From Nonomuraea soli (GTDB lineage: Bacteria; Actinomycetota; Actinomycetes; Streptosporangiales; Streptosporangiaceae), in the NCBI RefSeq assembly GCF_013761175.1, contig NZ_JACDUR010000001.1, positions 1,240,001 to 1,304,000 of the forward strand: 64,000 bases of DNA, written 5' to 3'. The stretch's first letter is position 1. The number at the start of each line of letters is the position of its first letter. The position numbers and the translations under genes are program-made. Shown piece after piece: positions 34,374-43,715 of this stretch. Below the pieces are notes generated by a model that was not told where the DNA came from, did no database searches, and saw nothing but the letters and a program-made list of their open reading frames with translations.

Positions 34374-34579
34374 ACGTCGAGGGCCATGACGATCGCGATG
34401 CCGACGACGTGCATGACGACGACGATCGTGATCAGGGAGATGAACACGAACTTGGCCGGACCGTGCTCGAAGGTCTTGCCCTCTTCGAGCGGCTTGCGCT
34501 TGGCCACCCGCTCGGCGATCCGCTCTTCGATGGGCTTCTTGTAGAACACCCCCTCAGCGTATCCGCAGAGGTGGGGCAT
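34370..34579 (-). CDS. Small membrane protein, unknown
   Basis: Up to 69 residues. A charged segment (KKPIEERIAERVAKRKPLEE) precedes one membrane helix near the C-terminus (FVFISLITIVVVMHVVGIAIV). I do not recognise a family. A GTG at 34549 (start VFYKKPIEE, with GAGGGG directly before it) would give a 59-residue version that no longer overlaps the phosphopantetheinyl transferase gene. The stop overlaps the CDF gene by 4 bp, convergent. Confidence 0.6.
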   Translation of the reverse strand: MPHLCGYAEGVFYKKPIEERIAERVAKRKPLEEGKTFEHGPAKFVFISLITIVVVMHVVGIAIVMALDV

Positions 34580-35141
34580 CGGTAATCGAGGCGGCCATCA
34601 CCCCGTCGGGCTCCTCCCACTCCAGCAGGTGCCCGGTCGGGCTCCAGGGCATCGAGGAGAGCGAGTCGAGAGTGAGTTCACCCCGTTTGACCAGGGCTTC
34701 CTTGCGGGTCCACAACCTGATCAGCTCCCGGTTGTCGGACACGTGCTCGCCGGGGGCGCACAGTTGTGTGACCAACACCTCCACCAGCGGCCCGTCGGGC
34801 ACCCGCTCGGCGTCGACGCCGACCCGGCCGGGGCCGACGGCGGCGCACACGTAGCCGCGCGTGTGGCTGAGGCTGACGCCGAGCTCGGGGGCCTGCTCCA
34901 GGTACGGCACGCCGTGACCGGGGCCGTGCACGGGGCAGTGCTGCAGCAGCGTCACCGTGGCGGGATCGAGGCCTAGGTAGTGGGCGGCGCACTGCCGTAC
35001 GAGCAGGTGGGCCGCCACGAACGTGACGCGGTCGTCGTCGCGCAGGAACCGCTCGGCCCGTTCGCGCTCGGCCTCGGTCAGCCAGTCCATCGATCCGCCG
35101 ACGTCGCCCGACCGCGCCGCCATGATCACCGCCTGCTCCAT
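34554..35141 (-). CDS. 4'-phosphopantetheinyl transferase (Sfp type)
   Basis: A 195-residue Sfp-type transferase that attaches the phosphopantetheine arm of CoA to carrier proteins of polyketide, peptide or fatty-acid synthases. The two magnesium-binding motifs are VGVDAERV and LIRLWTRKEALVK, with the substrate-side VSLSHTRGYVCAAV. Length is somewhat short for Sfp but usual for actinomycete stand-alone enzymes. No carrier-protein gene is nearby, so it may serve clusters elsewhere. The 3' end meets the small membrane protein gene. Confidence 0.9.
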   Translation of the reverse strand: MEQAVIMAARSGDVGGSMDWLTEAERERAERFLRDDDRVTFVAAHLLVRQCAAHYLGLDPATVTLLQHCPVHGPGHGVPYLEQAPELGVSLSHTRGYVCAAVGPGRVGVDAERVPDGPLVEVLVTQLCAPGEHVSDNRELIRLWTRKEALVKRGELTLDSLSSMPWSPTGHLLEWEEPDGVMAASITDAPPLRIR

Positions 35142-35171
35142 CGGGCCAGCCTAGCCTCCGACGGAAGGGTG

Positions 35172-35204
35172 ATTTGTCATTACAAATGCTAGTAAATCTT
35201 GTAA
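35172..35204. promoter_or_regulatory. AT-rich palindromes upstream of the secreted protease
   Basis: In the 187-bp gap before the protease gene, ATTTGT (35172-35177) and ACAAAT (35182-35187) form an inverted repeat with a 4-bp spacer. TTACAA (35180-35185) and TTGTAA (35199-35204) form an overlapping one with a 13-bp spacer. Such AT-rich symmetric sequence stands out in this genome and may be an operator. Confidence 0.4.
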
Positions 35205-35328
35205 ATGGGCCTTGTGTAACCACTTGAGGTTATTCATATTGGGGCGGTACCCGGGAGAGGCGCCCTCCCGACCTACCCCCCGAGGCCAGCCGACGGGGCT
35301 GGCCGGCATCCCCCAGGAGGCTCCGCAC

Positions 35329-36432
35329 ATGAGCATCCGTCCCCCGCGAGCAGGGCTGATCGTCACCGCGGCCGCTCTGCTCACCGGATCCCTCATCCTC
35401 TCGCCGACGGCGCAGGCGACCCCGCCGACGCCGGAGGCGGCCGACCCGGCGGCCCTGGCCGCCACCACGCTCGACGCGCAGCTGGGCGTGCGTGACGCCG
35501 GCTCGTACTTCGATCACGCGCAGGGCAAACTCGTCGTCACGATCACCGACGACGCCGACGCGCAGGCCGTCCTGGCCGCCGGAGCGATCCCGAAGAAGGT
35601 GGTCCGCAGCTCCGACGACTTCGACAAGATCATGCGCAGGCTCGACCGCGCCGCCCGCGTCGTCGGTACGGCATGGGCCGTCGACCCGGCCACCAACCAG
35701 GTCGTCGTCTGGTTCGACGAGTCCGTCGACGCCGGCCAGCGCCAGCGTGTCGAGGCCATCGTCAAGCAGCTCAACGACGAGGAGGCGGCCAAGAGCGTCG
35801 AGCGCGCCGCGGCCGGACCCGCCGTGCGCACCGAGAACCAGGCGGGCACATTCGACCTGTTCATCCAGGGCGGCGACGCCATCTACACCGGATCCTCCCG
35901 CTGCTCGCTCGGCTTCAACGTGCGCAGCGGATCGACGACGTACTTCCTGACCGCGGGCCACTGCACCAACATCGGCTCGACGTGGTACGCCAACTCCTCG
36001 CGCACCACGGTCCTGGGCACCAGGACGGGCAGCAGCTTCCCGGGCAACGACTACGGCATCGTGCGCTACACCAACACGAGCATCGCCAAGCCGGGCAGCG
36101 TCAACCTCTACAACGGCAGCTCGCGTGACATCACCGGCGCGGGCAACGCCTACGTCGGCCAGTCCGTGCAGCGCAGCGGCAGCACGACCGGCCTGCGCAG
36201 CGGCACCGTCACCGCGCTCAACGCCACCGTCAACTACGCCCAGGGCAGCGTCTACCAGATGATCAGGACCACCGTCTGCGCCCAGGGCGGCGACAGCGGC
36301 GGACCCCTGTTCTCCGGCGGCACCGCGCTCGGCCTGACCTCGGGCGGCAGCGGTAACTGCACGACCGGCGGCACGACCTTCTTCCAGCCGGTCATCGAGG
36401 CGCTCAACGCCTACGGCGTGGCCGTCTACTAG
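35329..36432 (+). CDS. Secreted S1 serine protease, streptogrisin / alpha-lytic type, with prodomain
   Basis: A 367-residue pre-pro-protease. A signal peptide (about 1-32, ending TAQA) and an alpha-lytic-type prodomain (about 33-180), which folds the enzyme and is then removed, precede a mature domain of about 185 residues. The triad is His in FLTAGHCTN, Asp in GNDYGIV and Ser in [15 protein letters not shown]; disulfide cysteines flank the His and Ser as in streptogrisins. It should be extracellular and chymotrypsin-like. ATG 35329 has CAGGAGG nine bases upstream; the longer open frame lies in the promoter. Confidence 0.95.
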   Translation: MSIRPPRAGLIVTAAALLTGSLILSPTAQATPPTPEAADPAALAATTLDAQLGVRDAGSYFDHAQGKLVVTITDDADAQAVLAAGAIPKKVVRSSDDFDKIMRRLDRAARVVGTAWAVDPATNQVVVWFDESVDAGQRQRVEAIVKQLNDEEAAKSVERAAAGPAVRTENQAGTFDLFIQGGDAIYTGSSRCSLGFNVRSGSTTYFLTAGHCTNIGSTWYANSSRTTVLGTRTGSSFPGNDYGIVRYTNTSIAKPGSVNLYNGSSRDITGAGNAYVGQSVQRSGSTTGLRSGTVTALNATVNYAQGSVYQMIRTTVCAQGGDSGGPLFSGGTALGLTSGGSGNCTTGGTTFFQPVIEALNAYGVAVY

Positions 36433-37241
36433 TCCTTCTTCGAAGGTTCGGGGCTCGGCGTGGTCTTCTGCGGGTCGCCCAGCGGCGTCTCCTGCTCCTT
36501 GGCCGCGCCGAGCACCGTCACCTCCTGGACCTTCCAGCCGTCGGGCTCCTTGATCATCAGGAGCTTCAGGTGGGAGTCGCTCACCACCCGCATCGCCTGC
36601 TCGGACTTGACCTGGGAGTCGACCACCACGATGGCCCTGGCCGTGGTCTCGCTGACGTCGGCGAGGTAGACCTCGCGGGAGGTCGCCTGGGAGACGGCCT
36701 TCAGCTTGATGATGACCTGCTCCATCGCGCCGCCGAACTCCTGGTCGTACAGGGTCTGGAAGTCGCCGGTGGCCAGGTCGCGCAGCTTGGCCCTGGCGGA
36801 GGGCAGATCCTGGTAGTCGTAGGTGAGCAGGGCCTGGGCGAAGTTGTGGGCGGCCTCGGAGACCTCCAGCCGCAGGGTGCGGTCGGCCTCCAGGCGGGCC
36901 TGGGCGTCGCGGGCCTGGCCGGCGCCGATCCACTGGATGAGGGCGAATCCGGTCAGCGCCAGCACCGCCACGACGGCTACGGCGGCCGTGATCCACCGCG
37001 TCCACGAGACACCGTTGGCCGGTGGGACGCTGGACGGTGCGGCGGTGGACGGCGCACCACCCTCGGCGGCCTGCTCGCTCGCGCCATCATCCGCCGTCTC
37101 GTCCGTGGCCGTGTCCGTGTCCGTGGCCTCGTCCGCTACCTCGTCTGCGGGTTCGCTCAGCGGGAGAGGCTTGGGCGTGATGCGCCAGGCTCGCCGGACC
37201 GCGGGCTTCTGGCCGACGGCAACGTCCTGCTCGGAAGGCAT
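36429..37241 (-). CDS. Mce-associated membrane protein
   Basis: A 270-residue protein at the end of the mce operon. The N-terminal ~75 residues are acidic, Ala/Thr-rich and probably cytoplasmic. One membrane helix follows (about 82-104, [23 protein letters not shown]), then an outer NTF2-like domain (about 120-250) typical of Mce-associated (Mam/Mas) proteins that stabilise the Mce complex. Start taken at ATG 37241; the upstream extension overlaps the neighbouring Mce gene. The stop overlaps the protease stop by 4 bp, tail to tail. Confidence 0.88.
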   Translation of the reverse strand: MPSEQDVAVGQKPAVRRAWRITPKPLPLSEPADEVADEATDTDTATDETADDGASEQAAEGGAPSTAAPSSVPPANGVSWTRWITAAVAVVAVLALTGFALIQWIGAGQARDAQARLEADRTLRLEVSEAAHNFAQALLTYDYQDLPSARAKLRDLATGDFQTLYDQEFGGAMEQVIIKLKAVSQATSREVYLADVSETTARAIVVVDSQVKSEQAMRVVSDSHLKLLMIKEPDGWKVQEVTVLGAAKEQETPLGDPQKTTPSPEPSKKD

Positions 37242-37245
37242 ACTG

Positions 37246-38586
37246 CTACTCCGTTCCACGGCGGCGGGCCGCCCGGCCCACGGCGATCCAGCCCACGATG
37301 CCACCGCTTGCCGCGACTGCGAGGAAAATCGCCACAATCAGCGGAGTGGTGTCCAGCGGGGCGGGGGCGGCCACCTTCTTGGGGCTGCTGGATGTGGTTT
37401 CCAGGGGCTCGAGCGTCGGCTCGGGCTCGGTCGTCTCGTCCTGCGTGGGCGCGGCCCGCCGTACCTGCCGCTCCTGCGGCTCCTCCCGCTCGCGCTCGCC
37501 GCCGGGCACGGCGGCGTCGGGGTGGGAGTGCTCGGCGGCCACGGCTTTGGGGCACGAGCGCACGCCGGGCACCGCCGGCGGGCCCAGCGGGTCGGCGTAC
37601 TCGTAGGCGGGCGTCGGGCCGCCCGGCACGCTGAAGATGAACGTGTTGCGCCCGTACGTCGTGTTGCCCTGCCGGTCGCTGATGTCGTCGGCCAGGGCGA
37701 GCGTGGTGGGTACCAGCCCGAGCAGATGGTGGGCGTAACGCTCGGACTCGGCGGAGAAGGCCGGCCGGTGCGGCAGCCCCGCGGCGGTCAGCGCGCACGA
37801 GAAGCCGGGCCTGGCCTTCAGCATGAGCTCGTGGAGCTGGGCGAACACGCCGGGTCCCTGGTCCAGGAAGGCGTACAGGTCGGTGCGCGCGTCGACGACG
37901 GAGTCGGTGACCAGGCCGGTGTCGCGGATGGCCGAGGAGATCTTGTGCCGTTCGCCCGCCAGCGTGTGGGTGAGCCTGGTCAGCTCCACGGCCAGCTCGT
38001 CGAGCACCTTGGAGTTGTCGGCCAGGGTGTCGGTGACGTCGTGCGCGTCGTCGATGATGGCGCGGATGTCGGGCGCCCGCCCCTCCAGGGCGACGGCCAG
38101 CTCGTGGGTGATGGTCCGCGCGTCCTCGGGCGGCACGGCGTTGAGCAGCCTGCCGACCCCCTGGAACAGCTTGCGGTAGTCGAGCGGCACGGAGGTCCTG
38201 GCCAGCGGGATGAGGTCGCCGGCGGCCAGCACCGGTCCGCCCGCGCCGGTCTTGGGCGGGGTCAGCTCCACGTACGGCTCGCCGATCGCCGACTTGCGGC
38301 GCACCTCCGCGGTGACCGACCTGGGCAGCCTGATCTCCTTGTCGATGTCGAGTCCCACGACGATCTTGCCGGGCGCGAGCCGTACGTCGCCGATCCTGCC
38401 GACACGCACGCCGAGGTAGGCGACGTCGAAGCCGTGCACCAGGCCGGGGGAGGAGGCGAACTCGGCCTCGACCCGGTAGGGCCGCTCGATCACGTCGAGC
38501 TTGATGATCGTGCTGAACGCCCAGACGGTCATCACGATGCCGAGGATCGCGAAGACGGCGAGGTTGAGGTAGACCCGGTTCCTCAT
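37246..38586 (-). CDS. MCE-family protein, MceF position, with C-terminal membrane helix
   Basis: A 446-residue MCE protein, sixth of the operon. An N-terminal helix (about 6-28) anchors it; the MlaD/MCE domain is about 38-115 (VRVGRIGDVRLAPGKIVV), then a helical region that would extend the lipid-conducting tube. Unlike the other five it has a Pro/Glu/Thr-rich linker and a second hydrophobic helix near the C-terminus (PLIVAIFLAVAASGGIVGWI) ending in basic residues, so both ends may be in the membrane. ATG overlaps the preceding stop by 4 bp. Confidence 0.88.
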   Translation of the reverse strand: MRNRVYLNLAVFAILGIVMTVWAFSTIIKLDVIERPYRVEAEFASSPGLVHGFDVAYLGVRVGRIGDVRLAPGKIVVGLDIDKEIRLPRSVTAEVRRKSAIGEPYVELTPPKTGAGGPVLAAGDLIPLARTSVPLDYRKLFQGVGRLLNAVPPEDARTITHELAVALEGRAPDIRAIIDDAHDVTDTLADNSKVLDELAVELTRLTHTLAGERHKISSAIRDTGLVTDSVVDARTDLYAFLDQGPGVFAQLHELMLKARPGFSCALTAAGLPHRPAFSAESERYAHHLLGLVPTTLALADDISDRQGNTTYGRNTFIFSVPGGPTPAYEYADPLGPPAVPGVRSCPKAVAAEHSHPDAAVPGGEREREEPQERQVRRAAPTQDETTEPEPTLEPLETTSSSPKKVAAPAPLDTTPLIVAIFLAVAASGGIVGWIAVGRAARRRGTE

Positions 38587-39599
38587 CGCGGCGGCTCCAT
38601 CAGCAGGCGGAAGTCCTCGGCCCGGTTGGGTTCCGGGCCGCGGGTGACCTTGGGGTCGTTGGGGACGGTCTGGCCGCCCGGCAGGATGAGCCCCTTCAGC
38701 CACACGTAGATGAGCACCTGCCCGTTGACGGTGATGGGCGGCGCGTCGATGAACTTCTGCATGCGGTCCACCAGCGTCTTGAGGTCCTCCTTGCCGCGCA
38801 CCATCGCCGAGGTGATGCCGTCGAGCTCGCGCAGCAGCTCTCGCAGGCGGGCGGCGTGGCGCGGGTACACGGTCGTGTTGGCCTCCTCGGCCAGCTCCGT
38901 CAGCGCGGCGAGGGCCTGCTTGATGTGCTTGCGCCCGTGGTGCACGCGCTCGGTGGCGCGGGCCAGCTCGCCGGGCAGCCTGTCGAGATCCTTGCTGCCC
39001 TTGGCCAGGTCGTCGCCCAGTTTGGCCAGGGCGTCGACGGTGGTGGCGATGTCCTGGCGCGCGGCGGCGTAGGCGTCGGTCACCAGCGCCGTCTGCTTGA
39101 TCAGCTTGTTGACGTCGTCGCCCTTGCCCGACAACGCCGTCGAGGCGGCGTCGAGGATGGCGTTGACGTCCTGCGCGCCGAGCGCCTCGATGAGCGGCCC
39201 CGCCCGCTCGGTGACCTGCTCGATGTCGGGTTCGACGCTGGTGTCGGTGATGGTCGAGCCGCTTTTCAGGTACGGCCCCGCGTCGAGGGCCCCGGGCGGC
39301 ACGAGCTGCACGTAGTTCTCGCCGAGGATCGAGGTCTTGGCGACGGTGGCGGTGGTGCCGACCGGCACCTGGTCCACCGACTCGATCGACATCGTCACCT
39401 TGGCCTGGTAGCCCTCCAGCGCGACCGCGGTCACGGTGCCGACCCTCACGTCGGCGATCTGCACGCTGTGCCCGGCGACCAGGCTCTGCACGTCGGTGAA
39501 GACCGCCGACAGGGTGTAGCCGCCGCCCCCGGCGCCGAGCGTCTGGATCGAGCAACCCCCGGCGGCCAGGAGCGCGAGGATCGCGACGGCCCTTCTCAT
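38583..39599 (-). CDS. MCE-family lipoprotein, MceE position
   Basis: A 338-residue MCE protein with a lipoprotein signal (MRRAVAILALLAAGGC), so Cys16 should be lipidated, as in mycobacterial MceE/LprK. The MCE domain is about 25-110 (VQIADVRVGTVTAVALEGYQ), followed by a long helical region (about 125-290). It is part of the hexamer proposed to carry lipids across the envelope. Start set at ATG 39599, overlapping the stop of the gene before it; open frame upstream of this is a shadow. Confidence 0.9.
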   Translation of the reverse strand: MRRAVAILALLAAGGCSIQTLGAGGGGYTLSAVFTDVQSLVAGHSVQIADVRVGTVTAVALEGYQAKVTMSIESVDQVPVGTTATVAKTSILGENYVQLVPPGALDAGPYLKSGSTITDTSVEPDIEQVTERAGPLIEALGAQDVNAILDAASTALSGKGDDVNKLIKQTALVTDAYAAARQDIATTVDALAKLGDDLAKGSKDLDRLPGELARATERVHHGRKHIKQALAALTELAEEANTTVYPRHAARLRELLRELDGITSAMVRGKEDLKTLVDRMQKFIDAPPITVNGQVLIYVWLKGLILPGGQTVPNDPKVTRGPEPNRAEDFRLLMEPPR

Positions 39600-40633
39600 C
39601 GGCTTCTCGCACAGTTGCTCAGCCCGCCCGGCAGGCACGGCACCCGGCCCAGGTTGAGCGCCTCGAACAGCGGCGTCAGCCAGGCCCTGGTCATGGCGTT
39701 GAGCACCACGCGGATCTTCAGCAGGTGGTTCTCCCTGTCCCACGCCTCGACCAGCACGTCGGCGAAGTCGGCCGAGCCCTTGATCGCCTTGGCCATCGAG
39801 TCGCTGTTGGCGCGGACCACCAGCACCAGCTCGGCCAGGGTGCCAGCGGCCTGCGGCAGCCGCTCGCTGTAGGCCTCGATCAGCACGTCGCCGCGCCGGA
39901 CGAAGCCCGCCATGCCCTCGATGAAGCCCTTGAGCCGCTGCCGTTCCTCGGCGAGGATCGCGCTGGCGTCGGCGAAGGCGTCGATGGTGGACTTCACCTG
40001 CCGCTCGCGGCTGTTGAGGTTGGCGGCCAGCCGGTTGAGGCCCTTGGCCAGGTCGATGAGCTGCTGGTCCTGCTTGGCCAGGGTGCCGGTGAGCTTGGCG
40101 GTGTCGTCGAGCGCGTTGTTGATCGCCTTGCCGCGGCCGTCGATGCCGTCGGCGAAGTCGCTCGTCACGTCGCCGACCTTGTCGGCGTCCAGGGCCTCGG
40201 TGAGCCTGGTGAAGGCGTCGAGCGCGTCGTCGATCTCCACCGGCAGGTCGGTGCGGTCGAGGGGGATGGTGGCGCCCGCCTGGATCCGCTGGTCGCCAGG
40301 CTTCCACGGCGGGTGGAGCACGACGTTGCGCTCCCCCAGGGTGTTCTGCGGGGCGACGACCGCCTTGACGTCCGAGGGGAGCGGGATCCGCGGGTCGATC
40401 GAGAGCACCACGCGCACCCTGTCGCCCTCGATGGCGATGCGCTCGACGTATCCGGCGTCCAGGCCCATCACCTTGACCCTGGCCTGCTCGTAGAGCGAGG
40501 GCGCGGAGGAGAAGATCGCGGTCAGCCGGAGCGGCTGGGGGCCGAACAGGGTGCAGCCGCCGCCGGTGAGCAGGAGCAGGAGAGCGGCAGCCACGGCTGT
40601 CAGCCGTCTGCCCGCCGTACGAGGGAAGCTCAT
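39596..40633 (-). CDS. MCE-family protein, MceD position, also with a lipobox
   Basis: A 345-residue MCE protein. Its N-terminus reads as a lipoprotein signal (AALLLLLTGGGC, cysteine near 27), which is unusual for the MceD position. The MCE domain is about 35-120 (VKVMGLDAGYVERIAIEGD) and the helical region 130-300 follows. The end carries two cysteines (RVPCLPGGLSNC), as do the next two upstream Mce proteins in similar places. ATG start overlaps the previous stop by 4 bp. Confidence 0.88.
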   Translation of the reverse strand: MSFPRTAGRRLTAVAAALLLLLTGGGCTLFGPQPLRLTAIFSSAPSLYEQARVKVMGLDAGYVERIAIEGDRVRVVLSIDPRIPLPSDVKAVVAPQNTLGERNVVLHPPWKPGDQRIQAGATIPLDRTDLPVEIDDALDAFTRLTEALDADKVGDVTSDFADGIDGRGKAINNALDDTAKLTGTLAKQDQQLIDLAKGLNRLAANLNSRERQVKSTIDAFADASAILAEERQRLKGFIEGMAGFVRRGDVLIEAYSERLPQAAGTLAELVLVVRANSDSMAKAIKGSADFADVLVEAWDRENHLLKIRVVLNAMTRAWLTPLFEALNLGRVPCLPGGLSNCARSR

Positions 40634-41655
40634 CGGGCGTCACTCCGATCCCTGGCGATGGCGCCGATCACCTCGGGGTTGATCGGCCCGAGCCCGGCGG
40701 CGATCGCCTCGATCCACGGGCCCTGGCCGCCCATCGTGGCCAGGCCGGAGAAGGTCGGCCCGACCCAGGCGAGAACGCCGTTGAACTGGGCCTTGGTGGC
40801 GGCCAGCCGGGTGGTGATGGCGCGGTTGTCGTCGAGCACCTGAATGAGGCTCTTCTCGTGCTCGCTGATCAGCCGGGTGGTGCTGGTGACCAGCTCGCTG
40901 CCGGAGCCGAGGAGCAGGCGCAGCTCGTCGCGGCGCGAGCGCAGCTCGGCCAGCATGACGTCGAAGGCGTCGATGAGCCGGTTGATCTCCTTGTCCTTCT
41001 TCTCCAGCACGTCGATGATGCGGTTGCCGTTGTCGAGGAGCTTCTGCAGCTGCGGCTCGCTCTGGCTGATGGTGTCGGACAGGTCGCCGATGTTCTTCAG
41101 CAGCCGGGTGATGCGCCCGCGCCTGCTCGTGTCGATCTTGCCGAGCTCGGTGAGCAGGTCGTCGACCGCCTCGGTGTCGAGCCGCTGGACCAGCCGGGTG
41201 GCGTCCTTCAACGCGTCGTTGATGAGCGTGGGCACGCCGGTGCGGTCGGCGGGGATCACCCGCTGCGCTTCCGGCAGCTGGTCGATGTAGGGCTCGGAGA
41301 CGGCGCCGGTGAGCTTGACGTAGCGGCCGCCGAGCAGGTTGGAGAGCGTGACGTCCGCGCGGGTCTGGCGGCCGAGCCGGACGTCGGCGTCGACCCGCCA
41401 GGTGACCACCACGTGGCCCTGGGTGTAGTCGGCGCGCACCTCGGTGACCTCGCCCACCCGCACGCCCGCCACGCGCACGTCGTTGCCGGACTTGAGCCCG
41501 CCGGAGTCGGCGAAGATCCCCGACATGGTGTAGCCGCCCTCGAAGACGCCGAGCGTGCCGACGAGGAAGGTGCCGACCAGGATTGCGGACAGGACGGCCA
41601 GCGAGACCAGGCCGACCAGGACGCGGTTGCGGTCGCGGAACGACTTCGGCGCCAT
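40630..41655 (-). CDS. MCE-family protein, MceC position
   Basis: A 341-residue MCE protein with an N-terminal membrane anchor (about 12-35, VLVGLVSLAVLSAILVGTFL). The MCE domain is about 40-120 (NDVRVAGVRVGEVTEVRADY), with a helical tube-forming region (about 140-300) rich in heptads such as RIIDVLEKKDKEINRLIDAF. Start chosen at ATG 41655, 2 bp after the previous stop, where the basic MAPKSFRDRNR leader begins. It should be surface-exposed and take part in lipid import with the two YrbE permeases. Confidence 0.9.
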   Translation of the reverse strand: MAPKSFRDRNRVLVGLVSLAVLSAILVGTFLVGTLGVFEGGYTMSGIFADSGGLKSGNDVRVAGVRVGEVTEVRADYTQGHVVVTWRVDADVRLGRQTRADVTLSNLLGGRYVKLTGAVSEPYIDQLPEAQRVIPADRTGVPTLINDALKDATRLVQRLDTEAVDDLLTELGKIDTSRRGRITRLLKNIGDLSDTISQSEPQLQKLLDNGNRIIDVLEKKDKEINRLIDAFDVMLAELRSRRDELRLLLGSGSELVTSTTRLISEHEKSLIQVLDDNRAITTRLAATKAQFNGVLAWVGPTFSGLATMGGQGPWIEAIAAGLGPINPEVIGAIARDRSDAR

Positions 41656-41657
41656 CG

Positions 41658-42701
41658 TCAGCCCCCCACCAGCAGCCGCCGCAGGTCCTTGGCGGTGGAG
41701 ACCCGGTAGCTGTCGCGCAGCGGAGGCGGCGTGTTCATGGCGTAGGGGCACGGCGAGGGGCCGAGCGCCAGGCAGGGCACCGCCGAGACGAAGTAGTGGC
41801 CCCGGTTGACGCTGCTGAAGGCCCGTTCGAACAGCGGCTGGATGGTGGTGATCGTGCGCTCGATGCGGCCGACGTTGCGCCGGATGCCGCCGGTCAGGCC
41901 GGTGAGGTGGTCGGTGAGCAGGCCGAGCTCGCGGGCGTTGCGGCCGAGCACCTGGTTGGCGGTGTCGAACTCGGCCGACAGCTGCACGATCGAGTCGTCG
42001 ACGAGCCTGCGGTTGCGGGCGAAACCCTCCGACAGCAGGACGAGGTTGTCGACCAGCCGGGCGATCTGCTTGTGGCGCTTGGCCACCACCTCGGTGACGG
42101 TGGCGTAGTCCTTCAGCAGTTCCTTGATGGTTTCCTTGCGCTGGGCGACCGTGCCGGTGATGTCGTTGACGTTGTCGAGCAGGCGCGGCAGGTTCCTGTC
42201 GTTGCCGTGCAGCGCCTTGGCCGCCGCGGTGAGCAGCTGGTTGATCTGCTCGGGGTCGAGGCTCCTGGTCAGCGGGCCGAGGTCGCTGACCAGCTCGCCG
42301 ATGTCGACGACCGAGGAGGTGCGGGTGATCCGCGAACCCGCGGCCAGCCTGCCGGGCGCGGTGCCGGGCACCAGGTAGACCACACGCTGGCCGATGGCGT
42401 TGCGCCAGCGCACGGCGGCCTCGGTGTCGGCGGGCACCCTCACCTTCTCGTCGACCTCGAGCACCACCTCGGCGCGGCCGCCGACGACGCGGATCGATCT
42501 GACCTGGCCGACCGGCGCTCCGGCGATCTTCACCTGGTCGCCTTCGAGCAGGCCGGAGACGTCGTCGAAGACGGCGGTCAGGGTGTAGCCGCCGCCCGTG
42601 CTGACCCGCGCGATCTGGATCGTGATCACCACGATCAGGCTGAGCGTCACACCCAGGAACAGCAGGAAGCGCGCCATCAGCCAGAGGCGGGAGGACCTCA
42701 T
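41658..42701 (-). CDS. MCE-family protein, MceB position
   Basis: A 347-residue MCE protein: N-terminal anchor (about 8-32), MCE domain (about 38-120, DQVKIAGAPVGQVRSIRVV) and a long helical region. The C-terminal part has a cysteine pair (AVPCLALGPSPCPYAMN) like that of mycobacterial MceB. ATG 42701 overlaps the preceding stop (ATGA). A later in-frame ATG (MARFLLF) is a less likely start because it would lose the basic leader. Confidence 0.9.
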   Translation of the reverse strand: MRSSRLWLMARFLLFLGVTLSLIVVITIQIARVSTGGGYTLTAVFDDVSGLLEGDQVKIAGAPVGQVRSIRVVGGRAEVVLEVDEKVRVPADTEAAVRWRNAIGQRVVYLVPGTAPGRLAAGSRITRTSSVVDIGELVSDLGPLTRSLDPEQINQLLTAAAKALHGNDRNLPRLLDNVNDITGTVAQRKETIKELLKDYATVTEVVAKRHKQIARLVDNLVLLSEGFARNRRLVDDSIVQLSAEFDTANQVLGRNARELGLLTDHLTGLTGGIRRNVGRIERTITTIQPLFERAFSSVNRGHYFVSAVPCLALGPSPCPYAMNTPPPLRDSYRVSTAKDLRRLLVGG

Positions 42702-43711
42702 CGTTTCCTCCCGTCGGTGGGGCCGCAGGAGCCGACGATGAGCTGGCAGACGTCGCCGAGCAGGAAGGAGACGGTCTGCAGCTGGTGGGCCTGGCCGGGA
42801 CCCGGCGCCTCGATGAGCTCGTTGAGCAGGTCGACCAGCGTGGTCAGCCCGCGCACGCCGTCGCCTGCCAGGCCGAGCTGGGCGTAGACGAGGGAGGCGA
42901 CCCGCTCGCCCGAGTGCACGCCCGCGCGCAGGTTTCCGCGGTGCTTGCGCAGGCCGTGGGCGCCCAGCTCGGAGACGGAGGCGATCTCCTTGAGCAGGAC
43001 GCGCACCTTGTCGGCGCGCTGGAGCAGCTCGGGGGTGAGGGTGTTGATGTCGCGGGCGATGAGGACCAGGTCGTCGCCCTTGTCCTGCAAGGTGCCCGAC
43101 AGCAGGGCGCTGTCGCTGAGGAACCGCCTGGCCCGGTCACGGTGACGGTAGGCGACCTCGATCACGGTGCCGGAGTCGTCGATGAGCTCGCGCAGCGGCC
43201 TGCCCTTGCCCTCCAGGCCCTTGGCCAGCGTGTGCACGATGACGGTGACCTCGCGCGGGTCGACCGCGTCGACGCCCCGGTACAGGTCGCCCAGGGAGTC
43301 GGACAGGTCCACCGGCTCCTCGCCGTCGCGGATGACCGCGCCGGAGGCCAGGTAGGGGCCGGTGCTCTCGCCCGAGCCGAGCTTGAGGTCGACGAACTTG
43401 GGGCCGAAGACCGAGCTGGGCTCGATCGCCGCCGTGGTCGTCTGCGGAAGCCGTACGGCAGGCTCGATGTGCATGGTGACCACGGCCCTGCCCTGCGGAT
43501 CGAGCGTCACGGCCGTCACGTCGCCGACGGTGATGCCGCGCACCTTGACCGGCGAGTTGGCGTCCAGTCCCTGGCCGGCCCGGTCGAAGATGGCCACGAT
43601 CCGGGTGCCGGCCACCTCGGTGACGCCGCGCACCACGAAGAAGGTTCCGGCGGCCAGCGCGGCCACGACGGCCACGGCGACGGCCAGTCTCAGCGGCAAC
43701 GAGTGGTTCAC
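42698..43711 (-). CDS. MCE-family protein, MceA position
   Basis: A 337-residue MCE protein, the first of six. N-terminal anchor about 6-30; MCE domain about 38-120 (SPVKVRGITVGDVTAVTLDP); helical region about 135-300. A pair of cysteines near the C-terminus (GDVCQLIVGSCG) again fits the set. GTG start at 43711, four bases after the YrbE stop, with GAGGG upstream. MceA-type proteins bind sterols or fatty acids in mycobacteria; the lipid here is unknown. Confidence 0.9.
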   Translation of the reverse strand: MNHSLPLRLAVAVAVVAALAAGTFFVVRGVTEVAGTRIVAIFDRAGQGLDANSPVKVRGITVGDVTAVTLDPQGRAVVTMHIEPAVRLPQTTTAAIEPSSVFGPKFVDLKLGSGESTGPYLASGAVIRDGEEPVDLSDSLGDLYRGVDAVDPREVTVIVHTLAKGLEGKGRPLRELIDDSGTVIEVAYRHRDRARRFLSDSALLSGTLQDKGDDLVLIARDINTLTPELLQRADKVRVLLKEIASVSELGAHGLRKHRGNLRAGVHSGERVASLVYAQLGLAGDGVRGLTTLVDLLNELIEAPGPGQAHQLQTVSFLLGDVCQLIVGSCGPTDGRKR

Positions 43712-43715
43712 GCCC

